A stretch of 64,000 nt of DNA, from assembly GCF_023078275.1 (NCBI RefSeq), contig NC_062975.1, forward strand, positions 23,404,641 to 23,468,640, in the 5' to 3' direction. Of this stretch, positions 60,848 to 64,000 are shown piece by piece. The translations under genes and the position numbers were made by a program. The stretch comes from Leguminivora glycinivorella. Lineage: Eukaryota; Arthropoda; Insecta; Lepidoptera; Tortricidae. Position 1 is the first letter of the stretch. Each line of letters opens with the position of its first letter. Under the pieces are notes generated by a model that was not told where the DNA came from, did not search any database, and was given only the letters and a program-made list of their open reading frames with translations.

Positions 60848-61190
60848 GGCCCCGTAGCCGAATGGCATTTCTGCGACGCGAAACGAAATCAAAACGCCGC
60901 AGAAAGGTAGTCAGCGTGCGTCGGCTACGCAATGCACAAACGCTCACGAAACGAAACGCTCGTAGATATCTATCTCTAACGCTCTTGCGTATTGGCGCGA
61001 CAGAGTCAGACTACCTTTCGCGGCGTTTCGTTTTCGTTTCGCGTCGTAGAAATGCCATTCGGCCTGGAAAATGGCATTGGGGCCTGGCTCTGTCGCGCCA
61101 ATACGCAAGAGCGATAGAGATAGATAGCTACGAAAGAGATATTGTCATGAGCGTTTCGTGAGCGGTTATGCATTCGGCTCCGCACACAGG
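60848..61190. mobile_element. rearranged M1 MITE cluster
   Basis: At least three M1 segments: GGCCCCGTAGCCGAATGGCA (60849), GCACAAACGCTCACGAAACG ... ATGCCATTCGGCC (60932-61066) and TGGCTCTGTCGCGCCAATAC ... GCATTCGGCTCCGCAC (61085-61187). Confidence 0.7.
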
Positions 61191-61706
61191 AGAGTTTTCA
61201 AAAAGATAGGCATTGCCTGAAGTACATTACTTTACTTGTGTTTATTTATTTCGTGCTTTGTCGTCAAAAGCTTTAGTTCTTTTTCCGCCGTGCGTCGTTT
61301 CTTCGTCATCGCGTAACGGCAGCAAAGTAATCGAAAGAGCTATGGTAAGCAAACAGTGCTGTACGTATCTACCGTCATCAAAACAAAGTATCGTTTAATA
61401 TATCTATGTTTAGTAACAAAATATTTTTAGTTTCATAAATTTCCATGAAACTCTTACGCAAGTGAACCAAATTGTTTCTCATGAAATCCACAACTGACTT
61501 AAAGCCTAATTTATGTTTACCCGGTCAACATCAAAGAATCGTAAAACTCCCGTAATAACCAACAATCAGTTTTCAGATACTAAAGCATGAAGTACGCAGT
61601 AAAAATGGTAAAAAACATAAACAAAAGACGGGAAAACAACCACGTCATACAATGAGGAAGAGTTTTAAGAATAGTTTGGTGATTATTTTATTTTGGGAAA
61701 TTATAT
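61191..61706. other. nothing firmly recognised
   Basis: 61285-61350 may be a further trace of exon 6; otherwise AT-rich. Confidence 0.35.
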
Positions 61707-61857
61707 CGTCACTACTTTGAAAATACTTGTATCTTCTTCTGTCAATGAAAAGAAAAATGTAATAAGTATGTATGCAATGCATATAGACATACTGCGTTTT
61801 AACTTTGAGAAGCAGTGTGAGATACGAGATTTTTTCAAAGTAGTGACGATATGGGTC
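61707..61857. mobile_element. TIR MITE, about 150 bp
   Basis: ATATCGTCACTACTTTGAAA and TTTCAAAGTAGTGACGATAT. Confidence 0.8.
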
Positions 61858-61998
61858 AGTGAAATCTAATATCGTGTCGATGATGAAGTAAAATAAAATA
61901 CCGACGTTTTAAATAATATTTTGGGCTTGTATGTTTTGGCTCAATACTTACATTTGAAACAATGAAAAACGAAATTAACACACTTAACTTTTACTGTT

Positions 61999-62175
61999 TG
62001 ACGACCGTTTGGCTCAGTCGGTAGTGACCCTGCCTGCTAAACCGCGGTCCTGGGTTCGAATCCCGGTAAGGGCCTTTATTTGTGTGATGAGCACAGATAT
62101 TTGTTCCCGAGTCATGGATGTTTTCTATGTATATATGTATGTACTTATCTATTTAAGTTAATATTGTACAAATGT
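61999..62175 (+). repeat. S2 SINE
   Basis: GACGACCGTTTGGCTCAGTC (A box), TGGGTTCGAATCCCGGTAAG (B box), GTGTGATGAGCACAGATATT; a TATATGTATGTACT tail. Confidence 0.85.
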
Positions 62176-63958
62176 AAACGGAGTTAAGTGTGAAAATATT
62201 AACATAACCGTCATATTTTCATATAAATAAAACATTAATTTCATTATGCAACAAGTTGTCAACTAGTCAGGTTTTCATTGCATTGAAATAGGAATGAAAG
62301 ACATCGCATTAAACAGATGCAAAGGCAAATAAATATATTCGTTATTCGCATACAAACATGGTTCAAATGTCAGACAAATGGAAAACAAACACAGACGTTA
62401 GTATTGACAGCTTTGCGAAGAAAACTAATATTTGTTGGCATAGTGGAGTGCAGATTGTATCGTGGCCTTTCAATATACGAAAATAGACATCGTAAATATA
62501 AATGTCATAAATGATAATGTATGTCTAGTCCTTAATATATGACATTATAGTGTGTACAGTTAGTTGAAATAATGAATGAATTCATAAAGTCACCATGCAC
62601 TTTTGCAGCTCACTTTACTTACCGTGTAGGGGCTTTTTTGTAAAAAAATAATCGTAGTAATATTTAAAATTTGCCACGACCTCAATATACAAAAAACAAA
62701 TGAAAAATTACACAATTTTTCGGTAGTGTAGAGTAAAAAACTAAAACTACAGAGATATTTCTTAATAAATATATATTTTTACGCTAGATTATTTAAAAAT
62801 GGACCAATGGTAATTTTTACTACGACTCCAACCTCTAAATTACAAAACAAAACTCTTTTCCATGAAACGGTAACAAAATGATATATAAAACTAAAAAAAA
62901 ATTCGGGAGTGATTCCATAATAAAAGTTGTTGAGATTGGACCTTAAATTATTGCAGGTACGAGCACCTAAAAACGCCTGTTTTCAAAACGTTCGCAACTT
63001 TATAATGTTCGTGATCCCGTATCAAATCCATTGTTGGAAGTGCTTTTCTCAAACCGTATGAAATAAATAAAGTCTACTGGTAACTTTGGAATCTCCTAAA
63101 CGGTGCGTCGTAGCGCAAAAATAATCGGATTTTCGTTCCCCTTCAGCTTTACACAAAGTATAACTGACATGATTTAGCTCAAATGTTAATATTTGACCGC
63201 TCCGTCCAAACATAACGCAATATTAAAAGAAAATACTTCTCTCGACTCGCAACGTCAACGAAATTGATGGGGAGAAAAACTAAAACGGGAATCAGAGAAA
63301 ATTAAATGAAACGTGCCTCGAGACGACGGCTGTTCGGGTGAAATATGAGTAGATTAGGAAGCTGCGATTTTATGTGGAGACGTGGGGAAAATTTCTATGA
63401 GAGCATGGGTTTTTTAAGACGATACGGTAGGGGTCAATTCTCCATACAAACGCTCTCGACTATTTCCTCCCTGGTTTTTGATCGTAGAGCAATGATTTTT
63501 TCAACACAGATTGTTATTATTTTTATCTGTGTCGGACCGTTTTGATTTTTTTGATATTCTGCTTTTTAAAGATTCTAGAGCCAATCAAAAATTTCCAAAA
63601 CCGGCCTTTTTCATTGTGGCGCAAAAAAAGGTGTGATACTCAAGATTGGTAACAATTAACCAAAAAAGCTAAACGGTCCGACATAGATTATTTCATTGTT
63701 ATTCAGATTCTCAAATTTCGTTCCGATTGAGTAAGTTTTGAAGGAGGAAAGAGTCGAGAGCGGAACCTCGATTTTAAAGATTTTTTTGAAATATCTTTTT
63801 ACTGAGTTGTTCTTAATGGACAATTTTTTTTCGATAAATCTAGTTAATAACACTTGTATATTTAACTAAAATTCCCAAGTTGAAAGGGGGGCTCCTTTCC
63901 ATTTTAGCATTTTCGCTACCGTATCCTCTTAAGAGTCGTGCTTTGTTTGTATATTGAA
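62176..63958. other. AT-rich intronic sequence, few repeat traces
   Basis: 63040-63060 (TGCTTTTCTCAAACCGTATG) resembles the R5 inner MITE end. 63430-63500 (ACAAACGCTCTCGACTATTT, CCTCCCTGGTTTTTGAT) and 63725-63770 belong to a repeat also seen at 9395-9445 and 21900-21975. No exon for TM6 or TM7 of the receptor is recognisable. Confidence 0.4.
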
Positions 63959-64000
63959 GCAAGCGCTGGTGGCCTAGCGGTAGGAGCACGGTAAGAGCGT
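63959..64000 (+). repeat. S1 SINE head, cut by the window end
   Basis: AAGCGCTGGTGGCCTAGCGG followed by TAGGAGCACGG. Confidence 0.7.

Overview
This is one intron-rich, transposon-saturated window of an insect nuclear genome, most probably a moth or butterfly (Lepidoptera). The base composition is AT-rich. GT-AG introns of 1.6 to 7.9 kb separate conserved coding exons. The repeat mix is one I associate with Lepidoptera: tRNA-derived SINEs with recognisable A and B boxes, Penelope-like fragments, RTE tails, and very many short palindromic MITEs. There are no bacterial operons, phage modules or CRISPR arrays.

The only host gene I can support lies on the + strand from about 33.4 kb to beyond the right end. 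Six exons (33372-33490, 38418-38553, 42202-42305, 50222-50315, 51920-52015, 59440-59622) join with compatible phases into at least 235 residues of a class A GPCR: N-terminal ectodomain, TM1 to TM5 and the start of the third cytoplasmic loop. Sequence motifs place it with crustacean cardioactive peptide (CCAP) receptors, the arthropod relatives of vertebrate neuropeptide S receptors. TM6, TM7 and the tail are not in the window. Degenerate copies of exon 2 (two) and exon 6 (at least three) lie just downstream of the functional exons.

0-33 kb, upstream of the first recognised exon, is nested repeats. It includes a five-element stack at 0.56-2.99 kb (SINE containing a MITE containing a Penelope-like element containing two further insertions), an open retroelement C-terminus with a restriction-like endonuclease motif (6.85-7.68 kb), a 355-bp palindrome with arms identical over 172 bp (13.4-13.8 kb), a 7-bp minisatellite followed by a roughly 47-bp satellite (19.2-20.4 kb), multiply nested copies of one element (22.3-24.2 kb) and a Harbinger transposase remnant (24.2-24.5 kb). 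A non-coding 5' exon of the receptor could lie here, but nothing proves one.

33-60 kb, the receptor introns, hold Penelope GIY-YIG, non-LTR reverse transcriptase and RTE fragments, a THAP-like remnant inside a TIR element, a 1.33-kb foldback element inside a SINE, a hAT-type MITE with a clean 8-bp target duplication, and dozens of MITEs. 60-64 kb is more repeats plus AT-rich sequence in which I recognise nothing.

Family labels used below are local to this report: S1-S4 SINEs, M1-M8 short palindromic or TIR elements, R1-R5 longer interspersed repeats, T1-T2 TIR elements, N1 a retroelement tail, PLE Penelope-like. Boundaries of repeats are by eye and may be off by some bases.
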